NCBI GenBank assembly: GCA_025716815.1 | Contig: JAIXMN010000007.1 | Coordinates: 947,501-1,011,500 of the forward strand | Reading direction: 5' to 3' | Source: Dichotomocladium elegans | Taxonomy: Eukaryota > Mucoromycota > Mucoromycetes > Mucorales > Lichtheimiaceae | Length of the DNA: 64,000 nucleotides | Shown here: positions 23,470-35,296 of the stretch, one piece after another | Layout of the letters: the number at the start of each line of letters is the position of its first letter | Numbering within the stretch: the stretch's first letter is position 1 | Translations under genes and position numbers: made by a program | Notes under the pieces: model-generated | What the model was told of the DNA's origin: nothing | The model's input: the letters and a program-made list of their open reading frames with translations, nothing else | The model's database searches: none

Positions 23470-25996
23470 ATGTCTGTATACAATCATCGACCCATGGTGC
23501 CTGCCCCACAGAGCCGCATCGCGGAAATGCTAGACGCCATCCGTGCCGAGTTTGACCAACTTTCGCGCGAAATCTATGTCAACAAATCAGAAAGAGATAA
23601 CATTGAACATAAAAGTACCTCGCACCGCTTTCCTGGATCATCTCCCCCCCATCAATTGGAATCGCTGACATTTTTTTGTACGCATCTGGAATCTAGTGAA
23701 TACCCAGCTACAAGAGATGCATGTATTCCAACAGAAGCTAATGGAGTTCGAAAGGCAACAGCAGGCAATGAAGAAGCAGTAAGCATATTCATGAAATTTA
23801 TCTGTGCGCGAAAAGAACGCTTCTGATCGTGTTTTTCTCTCTTCTCCCTTGTGGGTGGTGTTGGTGAACTGTGCTAGATACGAAGATGAAATCGCTAGGT
23901 TGCGGCAGCAGTTGGAACAGGTTCAAGGTCGAGGAGGGGGAAGTGGTGCTGCTGCTGCTGCTGCTGCTGTTGCTGCTGCTGGCGGTCATTCATCGAGCGT
24001 ACATACACCACCTCTCTCGGCATCAAACCAACAACAGCAACCACCACCAAGTATTGGCCCGGGTTCCAATTATTTCGGGGGTATCATGAACCCACACGGA
24101 AATGGTAGTAGCAGTCAAGGTCCTCCACAGGTGGTAGCACCGCCAATGGGTGATCAACACCCGACTACCCCACATAGCGGATATCCTCCTGCGATGCAAT
24201 CCGGCCCACTGCCGCCCTCTAGTTATATAGCCGGATCAAATAATCAGCAAGGTTTGCGTGCGGTCGAGCGACATTGGGGGAGGGGAGGGGCTGGAGGGAA
24301 ATGAGCGTCCAAGGATTTTTAACAATCGTTTGTTTGTTTGCCTAAAATATAAGGTTACGGATATACGTCGCGTGGCCCTGTACCTGGTACTCCTTCTGCC
24401 ATATCAAGCGAACCAGGAACGCCCAAACGCAAGCCGGCGTCTTCTTCCGCGATACCTTCTACGTCAGCCGCTCCGCCAATGAATACTGCTGTTGGTCCTA
24501 CCCGTCCAAAATCATCTCAAATGGGACTTGCGGCCTCGGGTGCCCTCGGAGATGTGGACCCTGAAAGCGTCCCATCTAATATGAAGATTGAAGGCCGTGA
24601 TTGGTTTGCATTGTATGGAGAGATAGGATTTAGGTTTGCTTGAGGTCTTTTGTCATCCATCTCATCGTTCGTTCTGTAGATTCAATCCAAAGACCCCGCG
24701 TTATCTCACCGTCAGTCTCATGCACAGTCTTGATCTTCCAAGCGTCGTCTGTTGTGTCAAGTTTAGTTGGGATGGCAGATGGCTTGCTGCTGGCTGCAAT
24801 CGTGCAACGTACATTTATGACGTACAGACAGCCCGTCGCACTTGGTAATACCAGGGACAATTGTGTGCGTGAGTAAGCTTGGTCTTTTTGTGACTCACAC
24901 TGCAGCCTTCATTTTTCCCTTCCCCCCTGCCTCCCTCTTCTCTTTCTCACGTCTCACGTAGTGTGCTTGAAGATACGAACGTGCAGCGGGATGGTGATCT
25001 CTACATTCGCTCAGTCTGCTTCAGTCCCGATGGCAAATTCCTTGCAACTGGCGCGGAGGATAAGCAGATTCGCGTAAGTTGAGGATCTGGAGAAGAACCA
25101 TGCCAGTACTCTTGGCTAACAATAGAGGGGGGGAGGGTTCTGTAGATCTGGGATATAGCGGCTGCACGCATACGCAATACGTTCATTGGACACGATCAGG
25201 ATATTTACTCTCTCGACTTTAGTCGGGACAGCCGCGTGATTGCATCTGGCTCAGGCGATCGCACCATTCGCTTATGGAGCATGACCGAGCAAAAGGTATT
25301 GCATATCATCCCGATCCAGGATCTTGACCAGAAAGACTCTGGTGTGACGAGTGTTGCGATCTCGCCCGACAGCCGACTCGTGGCGGCCGGCAGTCTGGAC
25401 AAAATGGTGCGGGTGTGGGATATTCACTCTGGGCAGTTGCTCGAGCGTCTGGAGGGTCACAAGGACAGCGTGTATTCTGTTGCATTCATGCCTGATGGCC
25501 GAACGCTGGTAAGCGGCAGTTTGGACAAGACAATCAAGATGTGGCAATTAGGTGAAGGAATGGACGGCCGTTACGGAATGGAGCGTGATCGGTCCAAAGG
25601 CGCTTGCAAAATGACCTTCACCGGGCACAAGGTATGACCGGCATTGGAGGAGGAGGGAGGTTGGATGAACTATGATGTCTTATTGAGAATGTATAGGATT
25701 TCGTACTCTCTGTTGCCTGCACGCCTGACAGTAACTGGATCGTGTCTGGGTCTAAAGATCGAAGTGTACAATTTTGGGATCCTCGAACAGGAGCGACCCA
25801 GTTTATGTTGCAAGGACATAAAAATTCTGGTAATGTACACCACCACGATGAGAGGAGAGGAGGAAGCCGTATTGATTCTTTACTCGTTTCCGATGCTCTA
25901 GTGATCTCTGTGGCAACCAGTCTGTCGGGTCAAACGCTCTTCGCCACCGGTTCTGGAGATAACCGTGCCAGGATTTGGATTTACGAACCTTTATGA
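23470..25996 (+). CDS. TUP1: Tup1-type general transcriptional corepressor
   Basis: Nine exons (23470-23614, 23697-23778, 23878-24251, 24354-24612, 24680-24844, 24962-25073, 25146-25631, 25697-25829, 25902-25996) join in phase to 616 residues. Residues 10-100 are the Tup1 N-terminal tetramerisation helix ([41 protein letters not shown]). A Gly/Ala/Gln/Pro-rich spacer follows, encoded partly by a GCT-type triplet repeat at about 23945-23978. Then come seven WD40 repeats starting with the Tup1-like [17 protein letters not shown] and ending RIWIYEPL. The family acts in the nucleus with Ssn6/Cyc8 to repress genes through DNA-bound regulators and histone tails. The start at 23470 gives the canonical N-terminus. 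The gene appears intact. Confidence 0.96.
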
Positions 25997-26616
25997 GGTA
26001 ACTGACGGCGGAATCACTTCCTCAAGCCCTTTACCTATCCACATTCTAAAAAAAAAAAAAGACGGAGAGATAAAGCGCATAATTCAACAGATTGTTTAGT
26101 CGGCAGTGTGAAACAAAGCATATGTTTTTTTTTAAAGGAAAAAAAAAAGAGCAGCAGGGGGAAGGCGAAGTAAATTTAAGTAATACGATGCAGGTATAGC
26201 AAATCAACAGTCTGTCAGAACTCTCCATCTGGGCAGACACTTGCTGCATCGTGGACCTTGCGTAGTTCAGTTTCTGCATATCAAGCGATGAGGGCATCTT
26301 ATGCAGTTGATGCGCCATACAGTAGCACAATGAAAATGTCTGAGTGATGTGTAACGTGAAGAATGATAGCGGGGAGTAGACAGACGATAACGACTTATCG
26401 CTATCTTCATTGCCTTGACAATACGCACGAGAATATACTTCTGCAGGCAGGCAGGCTTGAGATTATAGGGTGTGTAAAGAAATGGAAGCGACATACCCGC
26501 CCCGGGGGGTGGGTGACACAATGCATTCTTGTCCGGTATAAAACAAACGCTACTTGCAGGCCCTCCTCCTTTCTTTCTTGTTTGTGTTGAAAAAAAAAAA
26601 AAACCAGTATTACGCA
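25997..26616. other. Intergenic between Tup1 and the amidohydrolase
   Basis: 3' flank of Tup1 and 5' flank of the amidohydrolase gene, with several A and T homopolymer runs (26048, 26140, 26590). No gene seen. Confidence 0.5.
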
Positions 26617-27779
26617 ATGACTGCAGACAGCCTGTAAGTTTTTTTTTTTTTGGATTCATCATTTGCGCTATCTATCATAGCCATACCGATCTGGAATCTT
26701 TACGTAGGGTTGTCGACGTCCACACGCACGTCTACCTTCCCGAATATCTTGAGCTCCTCCGGCGCCGACAACAGGTACCGCGCATCCTTCCGCCGCTCGA
26801 GGAGGGCCAGGATGAGCGCCTGATCATCCTTCCGGACGAGGACAAGGGCGAATCGACAAAGGACGGGCGCCCGGTTGGGGCTGCGTATTACGACGTGCGT
26901 GAGAAGATTGCATTCATGGACCTTCACCAGATCGACGTGTCGATCATCAGCCTTGCCAATCCCTGGATAGATTTTCTGCCGGCGACGAAGGAGACTGCCG
27001 ACCTTGCAAGGCGGCTCAACGAGTCGATGGAGAAGATGTGCGCCGACCCTGCCGCAGCGGACGGCCGGCTCTACGGATTTGGCACGCTGCCGCTCGCGTC
27101 CGTCGCCGACGCGGTGGCCGAGGTGGAGCACATCGCATCGCTGAGCCGGATGCGGGGCGTGATCATGGGTACGTACGGCTGCGGCGGCAAAGGGCTCGAT
27201 GATCCGGCACTGGTTCCGCTCTTCGAGGCCATCGAACGCAACAACCTGGTCATCTTCCTCCATCCGCATTACGGCGTCCATCTGCCCGCCTCGGAAAACA
27301 TCGACACCGGCCACTCGCTCGCGCTCGCGCTCGGATTTCCTTTCGAGACCACCAACGCCATCGCCCGCCTCATCCTCTCGGGCATCTTTGATCGCCTGCC
27401 TAACCTCAAGATCCTCCTCGCCCATTCCGGCGGCACACTGCCCTTCCTTGCCGGCCGCCTCGACTCCTGCGTGATCCACGACCCGGCCGTCGCCAAAAAA
27501 CTTGCTCACCCACCTTCGTACTATCTCAAGAAACTCTACTATGACGCAGTCATCTATCACACCACCGGCGTCAAGGCCACAGCCGATTTCGTCGGACCTG
27601 AAAACATGCTCTTTGGCACGGACCATCCCTTCTTCCCGCCCCTCGAGACAAAGGGCGAGCGATGGATGTCCGTCGATAGCAACCTCACCGCGATTCAGAC
27701 CGCAGGTCTCACCCCATCTCAAGTTCAGGGCATTCTCGGTCGAAATGCACTTCGGATCTTCAATATCGAGAAGCCATAA
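26617..27779 (+). CDS. ACMSD-like amidohydrolase (decarboxylase family)
   Basis: A 17-nt first coding exon (26617-26633, MTADS plus two bases) is spliced to 26681-27779, giving 371 residues. Metal and catalytic residues of the ACMSD/amidohydrolase-2 family are all present: HTH (H20, H22), LHPHYG (H200, H202), AHSGG (H254) and GTDHPFF (D320). The family holds metal-dependent decarboxylases, including aminocarboxymuconate-semialdehyde decarboxylase of tryptophan breakdown and fungal 5-carboxyuracil decarboxylase. I cannot tell which substrate this enzyme uses. Part of the coding region (about 26.9-27.5 kb) is markedly GC-rich at third positions compared with its neighbours, which might mean strong expression or foreign origin; the intron shows it is at least adapted to this genome. 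Confidence 0.88.
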
Positions 27780-27870
27780 ATAATAAAAAGCTCATTTTAA
27801 CAACAACAAAACACCCTCTTCCTCATAACAGCCAGACATGGATTGGGTACGTGGAAAAACAGAATGTCTC

Positions 27871-28810
27871 TCAATGAATGGGCTGGTACGCATACTCGGG
27901 AGGACTGAGGATGGCAATCAGCGAAAGCACGGCCGCAAGAAAGATGCTGAAGCACCAGCTAACAGTGCAGAGAATAAAGGACAGGTTGTAGCGTGTCCCT
28001 ACATAGAACGTCGCGCTCGAGTTGAACACGTACGCAACCACGCCCATGGAAAAGGCTTGCGGCAGTGCGTGGAGCACAAATAATCCCGAGAGCGTCACCC
28101 ATGCCCGAGCGCGCTTGCGGCGGCTGCTGCACATCGTCCCCAGCAGAGCTAGAATCGTCAGTGCGCCCAAAATGGCTGCCAACACCATGCCTGTGGCGGC
28201 CGCCCGCCTATTTTTTTTTTTTTTTAGTCCAAGTGTTGAGTTTTGCCAACACTCATGCTATTATTTTTTTTTTACCATAACTCGCAAAAGCCATCTATTT
28301 AGAAAATAAGTCAAATGAAAGAACATAAACGATTGATTACAAAGAAAACAATGATATACCTTCACTGCAGTCTCCTTGATCATCCGAAGGAAATGGCCTG
28401 CAGTCTCGTGTGTAGCTTTTTTTTTTTAGCACATCCAAATGAAAAGAATGTGAGGTTGAGGAAGAAAAAGTAGAGTCAAAAAATAGATAGAGATACTAAC
28501 TCCTTTGTCTGTGTGTTTTCCCTTCCCCCGCTCTCCTCTACCCTCTTCAGCTTTTCTTACCTCCTGCATAATCGAAAGAGGCCGTAGTCTGTTTCCATAT
28601 AGATCGGCATTGGTGCAACAAAAGAGAGCCTGGCATAAACAGAGCGATAGGCTGAGTTGCTGGACACTGTGCAGGTGTCCCTTTTTACCTGGCAGCTGAT
28701 AACAAAAAAAGTCCTTACCATTTCGGCATCGCAATGGCTGCAATTGTCAGCGCATAATTGCACAAGAAGATAAAAAAGGTGATCACATAGGCTAGAAGCG
28801 AAACTGCCAT
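27871..28810 (-). CDS. Four-helix membrane protein, claudin/Sur7/PalI-like
   Basis: Five exons (28810-28719, 28695-28561, 28415-28360, 28294-28276, 28207-27871), including a 19-nt exon, join in phase to 212 residues. Hydrophobic segments are at residues 4-27 (LLAYVITFFIFLCNYALTI) and three more in the last exon (GMVLAAILGALTILALLG, LFVLHALPQAFSMGVV, LCTVSWCFSIFLAAVLSL). The first extracellular loop carries a GLFRLCR..C pattern with spaced Cys, like the G-L-x-x-C-C motif of claudin/Sur7 proteins. Family members organise plasma-membrane domains or act in pH sensing. Function here is inference from topology. It is convergent with the amidohydrolase, with stops about 90 bp apart. Confidence 0.75.
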
Positions 28811-29296
28811 ATCAAACAGATATTTGGTAAGTGGTCAAAAGTGGCTGAGAAATGGTAAAAAAGTAAAAGAGAGAGAGAAGGACGAACAACAAAGCCCGAG
28901 GCATCCCACAAACTCATCACCGCCCTCCCCCCTTTCTTTCCATCCTCCCCCATCTCTCAACGCATTCGGAGTTTGCGATTGGGAAATGTGGTCATGCCGA
29001 TTTGGGAAAAAGAGCAGCACTGCACCTCCAACCCCTCCCCCCAAGAAGCCCACGCGTCAAGAATCATGCGTGTTTTTAGACTTTCATGATGTGTCGGAGG
29101 TATTTAAATTTGTTTGCATCTACGAGATGAGAATGATAAAGGATCAACAGCGAATAATGGGCAGGCTGAGCCGGACACGTAAGAGGACAAGCAACGCCTA
29201 CGGCGGGGATGGATGCATGGATGACAGGACTGGCTCACATATACACGTTAGCCGAGGGAATAAAAGGGAGAATGCCTCGCAGAGACTCAGCTTGGG

Positions 29297-29606
29297 CTAT
29301 CGTCGGTGTTTCGATCGAAGCACAAAGGCAGACTTTGGATGGCTCGATTGTTCGTCCGCATCCTTCGATGCTGGCGAGAGTGAATTCGGTGCAGTGTTGG
29401 ACATGGAAGTAATTGAAAAGTTCAAATGCGATCCAATGACGCCGCGTCCGCAGCCGCTGCCGCTGCTTTCTGACTTTGAAAGCGACGCAGGATGTGTTTG
29501 ATGCGGCTGCTGAGACGGGGAGAGCGGATTCGATGACATGGCGCTAGAGAACGATTTCGCGGTGGAAAGAGAAGAGTGAAATGAAAAAAGCGACTCGAGT
29601 GAGTCG

Positions 29607-29637
<31 letters not shown>

Positions 29638-31097
29638 TCTGGGACGATGGCTCTGGGATTGCTGTATCATAATCAGCACAGGCGCGCTCCTCTTTATTAC
29701 CTTATCCTCACCTTCTTGTCTCGGAGACACGAGATAGTCTTGGATCGAAGACTGAATTGTCTTTGGTTTTTCAGCATGCAGGCTCTGTGTACCTTGGATG
29801 GACACCTGGCTGTCATCGTCATCATCGAGCAGCAGTTTGTCGAGGTCATCGTCCCGCGGATCCTCTTTTTTTTTGGGTATGACGGTGAAACTGAGACCCT
29901 CCCAAATAACCGGCGGCACCATGAGATCGTCATCCTCATCCTCATCGTCATGCACATGAGATTGTACTGTCTCGTTATGGGGCGGTGTAAGCGAATGGAC
30001 CGATTCGGCCGGGTCATAATCAATGGTTGGCGCATCGCTATCTGCTTGGGATACATGCTGTTGCACCGGCGAACATGGCTCTTTTGGTGAGTGCTCTAAA
30101 CCGGGCCCAGTTTGGCTCCTGGCACGCGAAGATGTAGAAGAAGAAGATGATGATGATAACAGTGATAAACGTCCCAGGGTAGCGGCATCGCGTGTTGCTA
30201 GAGGCGTGATGGCCTGCGGATGATCAAGGATATCTATGTTCGGGTGGGTGGCCATGAGCATCGCAGACTGATGACGCGAAGGGTCGAAGAAGGCGCCTTT
30301 GAGACGGTGTCTCGGCGATCCCTGTTGGCTGTGGATGCTGTCATTGTCGAGTGATTCTGGCGGAAAGAGAGGCTGATAAAACGGTTGCGGTGGTGGGGAT
30401 GAGAATGAGATGATATCGCTGTTCGCCTGGTGCAAATTTTCGCTGTCGCTTGGGAAGGACTGGAGCGGATCCTGGGATGGGCTGCCTTGCGATAGCTGAG
30501 GTTGACAATCGTCGTCGGAAAAAACATCGATTTCGTTTTCAGGCACTATTGCAAAAGCTGGTTATTTTCTTTGCGCACATGTGCAAACCCAAAAAAACGA
30601 ACTCGCGTGTCCCCATTCTTCTGCTTCTAATATAAAATGATCCATGCACAGCGCAATGTCATGAAGCAAAAAAATGAAAAAGAACAAGGGTATAGTTTTT
30701 TCTGGGAGCGACTGAAGGATTTTTTTTCTTCTTCGGCTACCTTTTCGCTGCAAATCGTTCACTGTTTTCTGGAGCCAGTCTTGAACACGGCCATCACGAT
30801 CGTAATGAGAAGGCGTCGTTGCCACAATGGTAGAATTCCGTCGCGCAAACTGAGCACCAATCTATACGATCGTGTCCCACCATGATGGCAAAGGGTCAGC
30901 GCCCAACGTAACGTTGAAATGTATCATTTGTTTAAACTGATAATGCTCACGTCAGGAGGATGCGGCGAAGGATCTATGGGCTCATCCTCTGATGAATGCA
31001 ATAGCTTTAGCTCACGATAAAGTTGGGGCTGCTATTGAAAGGGATCCAAACCTTCGTCAAGCAATTGCCATGGCTCGCCTCTAGGTTTGAATGCCAT
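29297..31097 (-). CDS. Ser/Asp-rich protein of unknown function with an in-frame UAG at codon 22
   Basis: Exons 31097-30951, 30849-30741, 30545-29701 and 29638-29297 join in phase. The first exon reads MAFKPRGEPWQLLDEGLDPFQ, then TAG (31034-31032), then QPQLYRELKLLHSSEDEPID in the same frame. Downstream comes YDRDGRVQDWLQKTVNDLQRK, then long acidic and Ser/Pro-rich stretches, a short conserved-looking block (VPPVIWEGLSFTVIPKKK), and a poly-Gln start of the last exon. No domain is recognised. Without the TAG the protein would be about 480 residues. Only one GT lies in the first exon before the TAG, and using it would give a 20-nt intron and break the frame, so splicing does not remove the stop. 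It is either a recent null allele, a read-through site (context CAA UAG CAG) or a sequence error. A TATA-like TATAAAAT lies about 95 bp upstream. Confidence 0.7.
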
Positions 31098-31568
31098 TTT
31101 AGGGTAGAGGAGAACGAAAAAAAAAGAGCATCCCTCTCTTTTTTATAAAAAAAAAATTGCCTAAAGTCAGACAGGGGCGAAGGGAGCATTTTATACGGGC
31201 AATAGATCACAGAGACATGTAGCGGCGGAGAGCAGCAGAAGCAGAAAGAGCAGGCATATGTACAGCACTTCTTTCGCACGGTAAACGTAACTGTCGATAT
31301 AGAAGAACAATGATTTTTTCTTTGGTTTCTCCGTATTAAAAATGTCTAGGTTATTGTATCACTGAACGGCGGGATTCACACGAGATAAGAACGGGGAAAG
31401 AAAAAAGAAAGAGAGAGAAATGACACTTCTGCTGCTTCTGCTTCTGCTGTTATGATTCGAACGCGCACAGAGTGCGGGAAAGTAAAAAAAGGGCGGCTTC
31501 TACGGGGAAGATTAGTCTTCAAGTCAATACGTCCTATCACATTGCACCTACAACGCAGATAACCCGGT
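31098..31568. other. Intergenic, 5' of the Ser-rich gene and 3' of the Zn2Cys6 gene
   Basis: Holds a probable TATA box for the minus-strand Ser-rich gene (31189-31196), poly-A/T runs, and a GCTTCT repeat near 31430. No gene. Confidence 0.5.
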
Positions 31569-32895
31569 TTAGGCTTCTGAAGTCGCGTTATTGCTGCTAT
31601 TCGCGGACGCTTCGCGAGAATGCGGTGCGCTCCCATTGCCAACTGGGGTTGCTGTGCCCGACTGCTGGCCGGCACTGGTCTCCCGCTTCGTGTTACTGTC
31701 CTGCTTTACCTCCGGTGTCCGGTCAAGCACCGCGCTGCAAAGCTGCGACAAGATATCCAGTTTCGATCCTTCGTCGTCTGACTCGGCACTGTTCTCTGTT
31801 TTGGAAACACCAGTGGGTGTGCTCACACCTGCAGATGTTGCAGGGCTCCCTTCATGTGACTGTTGCTGGTGATCGTTTGTACCCTGCGGTTGGTGGTCTT
31901 GCTGCTCTGCTTGATGTGCTTGCTGATGGCCGTCAGCGGAACGGTAGCCTGCATACAAGCTCGGCGACGGTTGACCATGTTGGGGAGAGAGCATGTTCAT
32001 CGCAGCTTGATAGGACAACACCGCGTTGGTAGGATACATTTGTTGAATTGCTGTCGCAGGAACCATGTATGAATGGGCCATTGGATAACTAACACCTGCT
32101 GCCGTCTGGAATGCCTCGTACGTGCCAGATTGGAATGATGGGTAGGCCAACACAGTGCCATTCGGACCGCGCACACCACTTGCTGCTGATACACCCACAT
32201 TCTGGCTCGTTGCTCCTGTTGCGTACAGGCCACCGGCGAGCGCGGATCCACTCGACACGCTCCCACTGGCCGGAGGTGTCGTAGAGTCGCCTGATCGAAC
32301 ATGAGAACATCAAGGTGTTAACGACGACTGTCTTTCACGTCCTCTTTTCTTTGCATGTTTCCACACAACATACCCTTACTTCTTTTTTTGTACGGACCAC
32401 GCTTAATGCCCTTCTTTCTTTCTTTGCGGATAGAATTGGTACAGGTATCTTGGAGACCATACTTGATACAGCGCTGGCATGGACGACCATCATCGCATTT
32501 CTTGCAAGCCTTTTGACAGTTGACTGGCATACGTGTGGCCATTTAATTCATTGCATTGCCAAAAAGAGCGTTTGCAATAACACACCACACACACACAAAC
32601 ATACCGCAAGCATTCTTCACCTGCTTTCGCTTTGGTTTGCCCATAGCGTTCAGTTCAGGAGCCATCGCACTGGGTTGACCAACAAAAGCGTGAAGACCCG
32701 CTGGGAGACCGGCGAGTGCTTGAGACTGAGCAGCAGCAGCAGCGGCAGCGGCAGCAGCAGCAGCAGCCGCTGCCGCTGCTGCCGTGGTGCTACTGGGTGC
32801 CGGGGATTGATGTGGTGAATTGTGCTGAGAATGTGGGTGCTGTTGTTGTGTCTGCTGCTGCTGTTGATGTGGCTGCTGTTGCTGTTGCTGCTGCT

Positions 32896-32926
<31 letters not shown>

Positions 32927-33028
32927 TGACTGTGGCTGCTGTTGTTGTTGAACTTGTTGCGATTGCTGTGTCCCGTTTGCGCCAGCAGTGTAGCCATTAG
33001 GAAAATACGGAGTATGAACGAATTGCAT
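31569..33028 (-). CDS. Zn2Cys6 transcription factor with poly-Gln and poly-Ala tracts
   Basis: Exons 33028-32605, 32523-32380 and 32290-31569 give 429 residues. Residues 1-140 are dominated by poly-Gln and poly-Ala encoded by CAG/GCA-type runs (about 32740-32970). The binuclear zinc cluster spans the first intron: Cys 141, 144, 151, 157, 160 and 169 have the C-x2-C-x6-C-x5-C-x2-C-x8-C spacing, with an extra Cys at 148. The basic tail is RKERKKGIKRGPYKKR. Unusually, the cluster lies in the middle of the protein and there is no fungal_trans middle homology region. The rest is Ser/Gln-rich and probably disordered, likely an activation region. The target is unknown. The intron inside the cluster is supported because only splicing assembles the six cysteines. 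Confidence 0.88.
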
Positions 33029-33512
33029 AGTAGCTGTGTCTAATAATCAATCAGCATCACTTCGGGCTCCTAAAGCGCGGTTTCGCAATTCTAGCCCATT
33101 TTTCTGGCTATATACCTTTCTGATCACCAAAGCGGGATGAAAATAGAACTAGGAGGGCGACGAATGACTGCGACAACAAAGGATAATTCGAGGCGACGGC
33201 TTTGGTGAAGAGACAAACTGTCAGAAGGAGGGAAAAAATAAGAATGAATGAATCTCAGCAAGGCAGAGGACGGCTAGAGCACACGTTTTCTCTCGCAAAG
33301 GGGTGGGGGACAAGCGGGGGTGAAAGGGGGAGGCTTGGAGAAAGAACAATACCAAAGAATAGAAAGCGGAGAACCAAAGGATAGACGAAAAGGCAACAAC
33401 AGACGGAAAAAGACGTCGTTGGGTCAGAAAAAAAAAAAGAGGTTTACTTTACGACACCTTTCTAAATAAAAAAAAATTTTTCCACAGTATAAAATCAGAA
33501 GCCGCTGATTGG
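33029..33512. other. Intergenic, 5' flank of the Zn2Cys6 gene
   Basis: Purine-rich stretch on the plus strand (33200-33440) and an A/T run near 33470. No gene. Confidence 0.5.
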
Positions 33513-34615
33513 CTAGATTCGGCTCTCTCGATCGCATCCATCGGCAAGGAAGGACGCCAATGATTTTCGAGCAGCCGCTGTGGAAGGGACGAAATGGCTA
33601 ACGTGAGAGAGAAGAGGGTGTGTGTAAGAAGGAGATCACAACAATGGCTAGCGCATGGGGAATATCCCAGTTTCCCTTTACCCTCCTGCATGACGGAAAA
33701 TCACCGGGTTTTTGAAGGCAGCGGTCAGGGCATCCATCCGCTCGGGAGCGACCACTGTATCGACCTCTCCGATCATATGCAGACTTCGCGTTTCAACCTT
33801 TCGCTTCGAAGAATAGAGGATTCCTTTGGTTGCCTGCTGAAGCGGCTTGAAGCCCCCGGCAAGAATGACAAACTGTAGAGGCGGATGTGGAAAATCTCGT
33901 GGAAGTAATTGTACATTGTCATCTGGCAACGATCGGAACTCGAGCGCATGTGCAAGGATGCCTGCTAGACATGCTCCTAATCCGATGGAAAGAAAACAAT
34001 ATCCAGCGTCATACACGCAGTTCAATTTCTTGCTCGCTATCAGATGACTTATGCATGCATGCCTTACCCTGGGAGAATCCGAGAACTCCATCAAAGGGCC
34101 CCTAGAGATGAAGAAATAATAGTTGTAGCTTTTCGAGTGGAAATTGCTATATCCAAACATACTTCTTCGAGCAATATCTTCTTTATATACGCCATCGTAT
34201 CTTTAAATCCATAATAGTAGCCATCGTCTGTTCCTGGCCCCTGTCGATTCGCAAACCACCACGCATATGGCCGCAATTCTGTGGCCGAAACAGGGAGCAC
34301 ATGAGCACTCTCGGGACCCGCCAAATCCCCCTATGGAACACCTCCACTTACCTTCGGACACATCGTTGCCAGCCTTGGTTGCCCGCTCTACCATGGATGC
34401 ATATTCAGGATCGAGTACCACATGCGGACCGCGCACATAGACTATGCAATGCATTAGCAATCAGCTCATTGCCCCATTCCCTGGAGCAAAAGCGCATATT
34501 TACCTCGTTCTATTGTGTCTTCCATGTCTCTGAACAACGCAGCCGTCTTTTTCCGGAAGAGAATGGCATTTTGAGCATACCCATGCAAGCACAGGATGCG
34601 TAGCTTGTTTTTCAT
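33513..34615 (-). CDS. FSH1/OVCA2-type serine hydrolase, with a probable frameshift
   Basis: Pieces on the minus strand: 34615-34504 (MKNKLRILCLHGYAQNA), 34441 to about 34340 (VYVRGPHVVLDPEYASM), about 34330-34163 (GPESAHVLPVSATELRPYAWWFA), 34101-34068, 33976-33682 and 33597-33513. The FSH-type alpha/beta-hydrolase triad is visible: Ser in GVLGFSQG (split by an intron), Asp in MIGEVDTVV and His in RHAGGHF. All junctions agree in phase except near 34326-34352. There the only GT..AG pair would give a 21-nt intron, and the downstream frame is off by one base at a run of five C (34327-34331). A one-base indel, real or a sequencing error, explains it. The family hydrolyses small esters; the substrate is unknown. 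Confidence 0.75.
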
Positions 34616-34845
34616 GAGATTGCGCAAATCCGAAATGACAAAACTCAAACCTTCTTTTATTTTTTCTTTTTTTGTATTAAAAAAAAAAGGTCTATGCAGA
34701 CCTTGTCTTCTTTCTTTCCCAAACGCATCTCCCATCAATATACCGCCTTCAATTGCGGGGTTCTCATATAAAGAAAAACGTCTCCATGCGTCTTCAGCAA
34801 ATGCCTTTATTAGACCATACGGCCATTTATTGACATCTTCGCAAC

Positions 34846-35096
34846 CTACGAAAAGGTCTGCGAAAGGAGGTAGCGTACACCAGCCGGCGCCTGCGCAAAA
34901 ACTGGATTTGACCACGTTGTCGTCCGTATCGCCGGCAGCGTCGTATCATCACCCGAAGCCCTCTTGTCTTATGGTGGGCTTTAACATCGGTCAACCTCAG
35001 ATGGCCGAACCGTCGAACAAGCTCTGTCTCGTCATCAGAAACATCAGGTGCCAGTAACCGATGGCCATATGCTTGATTCCCTCGAGACGAATTCAT
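34846..35096 (-). CDS. Possible small two-exon gene, unknown
   Basis: A frame from 35096 encodes MNSSRGNQAYGHRLLAPDVS and continues for 48 codons to a possible donor (CGG/GTGATG near 34952). An acceptor about 59 nt on leads to a short second exon ending at 34846, giving about 62 residues. Unspliced, the same frame stays open for 89 codons. No family is recognised, and it overlaps the likely 5' flank of the FSH gene. It could be a 5' leader ORF of that gene. Confidence 0.3.
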
Positions 35097-35296
35097 TTTA
35101 CATCCATGGCCAGTTCATTCGCCAATTTCATGCATAAAAATAGAAAATAAGTGTTTGCGTGAAGAAAAGAAAAAAAAGCCTGTAGTGCCAACAGAGGAAG
35201 TTATCTCATTTCCAAAGCTATTATTCCTATTGGTTTCGTCTTTGAACAAACTTATGCTTTCTCTCCTTTTCTCATACAAAAGTAAATCTTTTCTCT

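Noticed and set aside
26700..27722. 340-codon minus-strand frame
   Set aside because: Shadow of the GC-rich amidohydrolase gene; such antisense open frames are common at high GC3.
29581..30090. Long plus-strand frame with poly-Ala and poly-Ile/Val
   Set aside because: It is the reverse complement of the acidic/Ser-rich exon; composition is a mirror of that gene.
30951..31084. Plus-strand frame reading DAAKDLWAHPLMNAIALAHD to a stop, looking like a last exon
   Set aside because: No upstream plus-strand exon joins it in phase, and the minus strand here is the first exon of the Ser-rich gene with consistent splicing, so this is its shadow.
34331..34351. A 21-nt GT..AG intron in the FSH gene
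   Set aside because: Far shorter than the typical introns here (55-115 nt), and removing 21 nt does not correct the frame; a one-base indel is simpler.
34466..34915. In-frame N-terminal extension of the FSH hydrolase
   Set aside because: FSH proteins start near KLRILCLHGY; the extension has no match I know and lies in a likely leader region. The ATG at 34615 is preferred.
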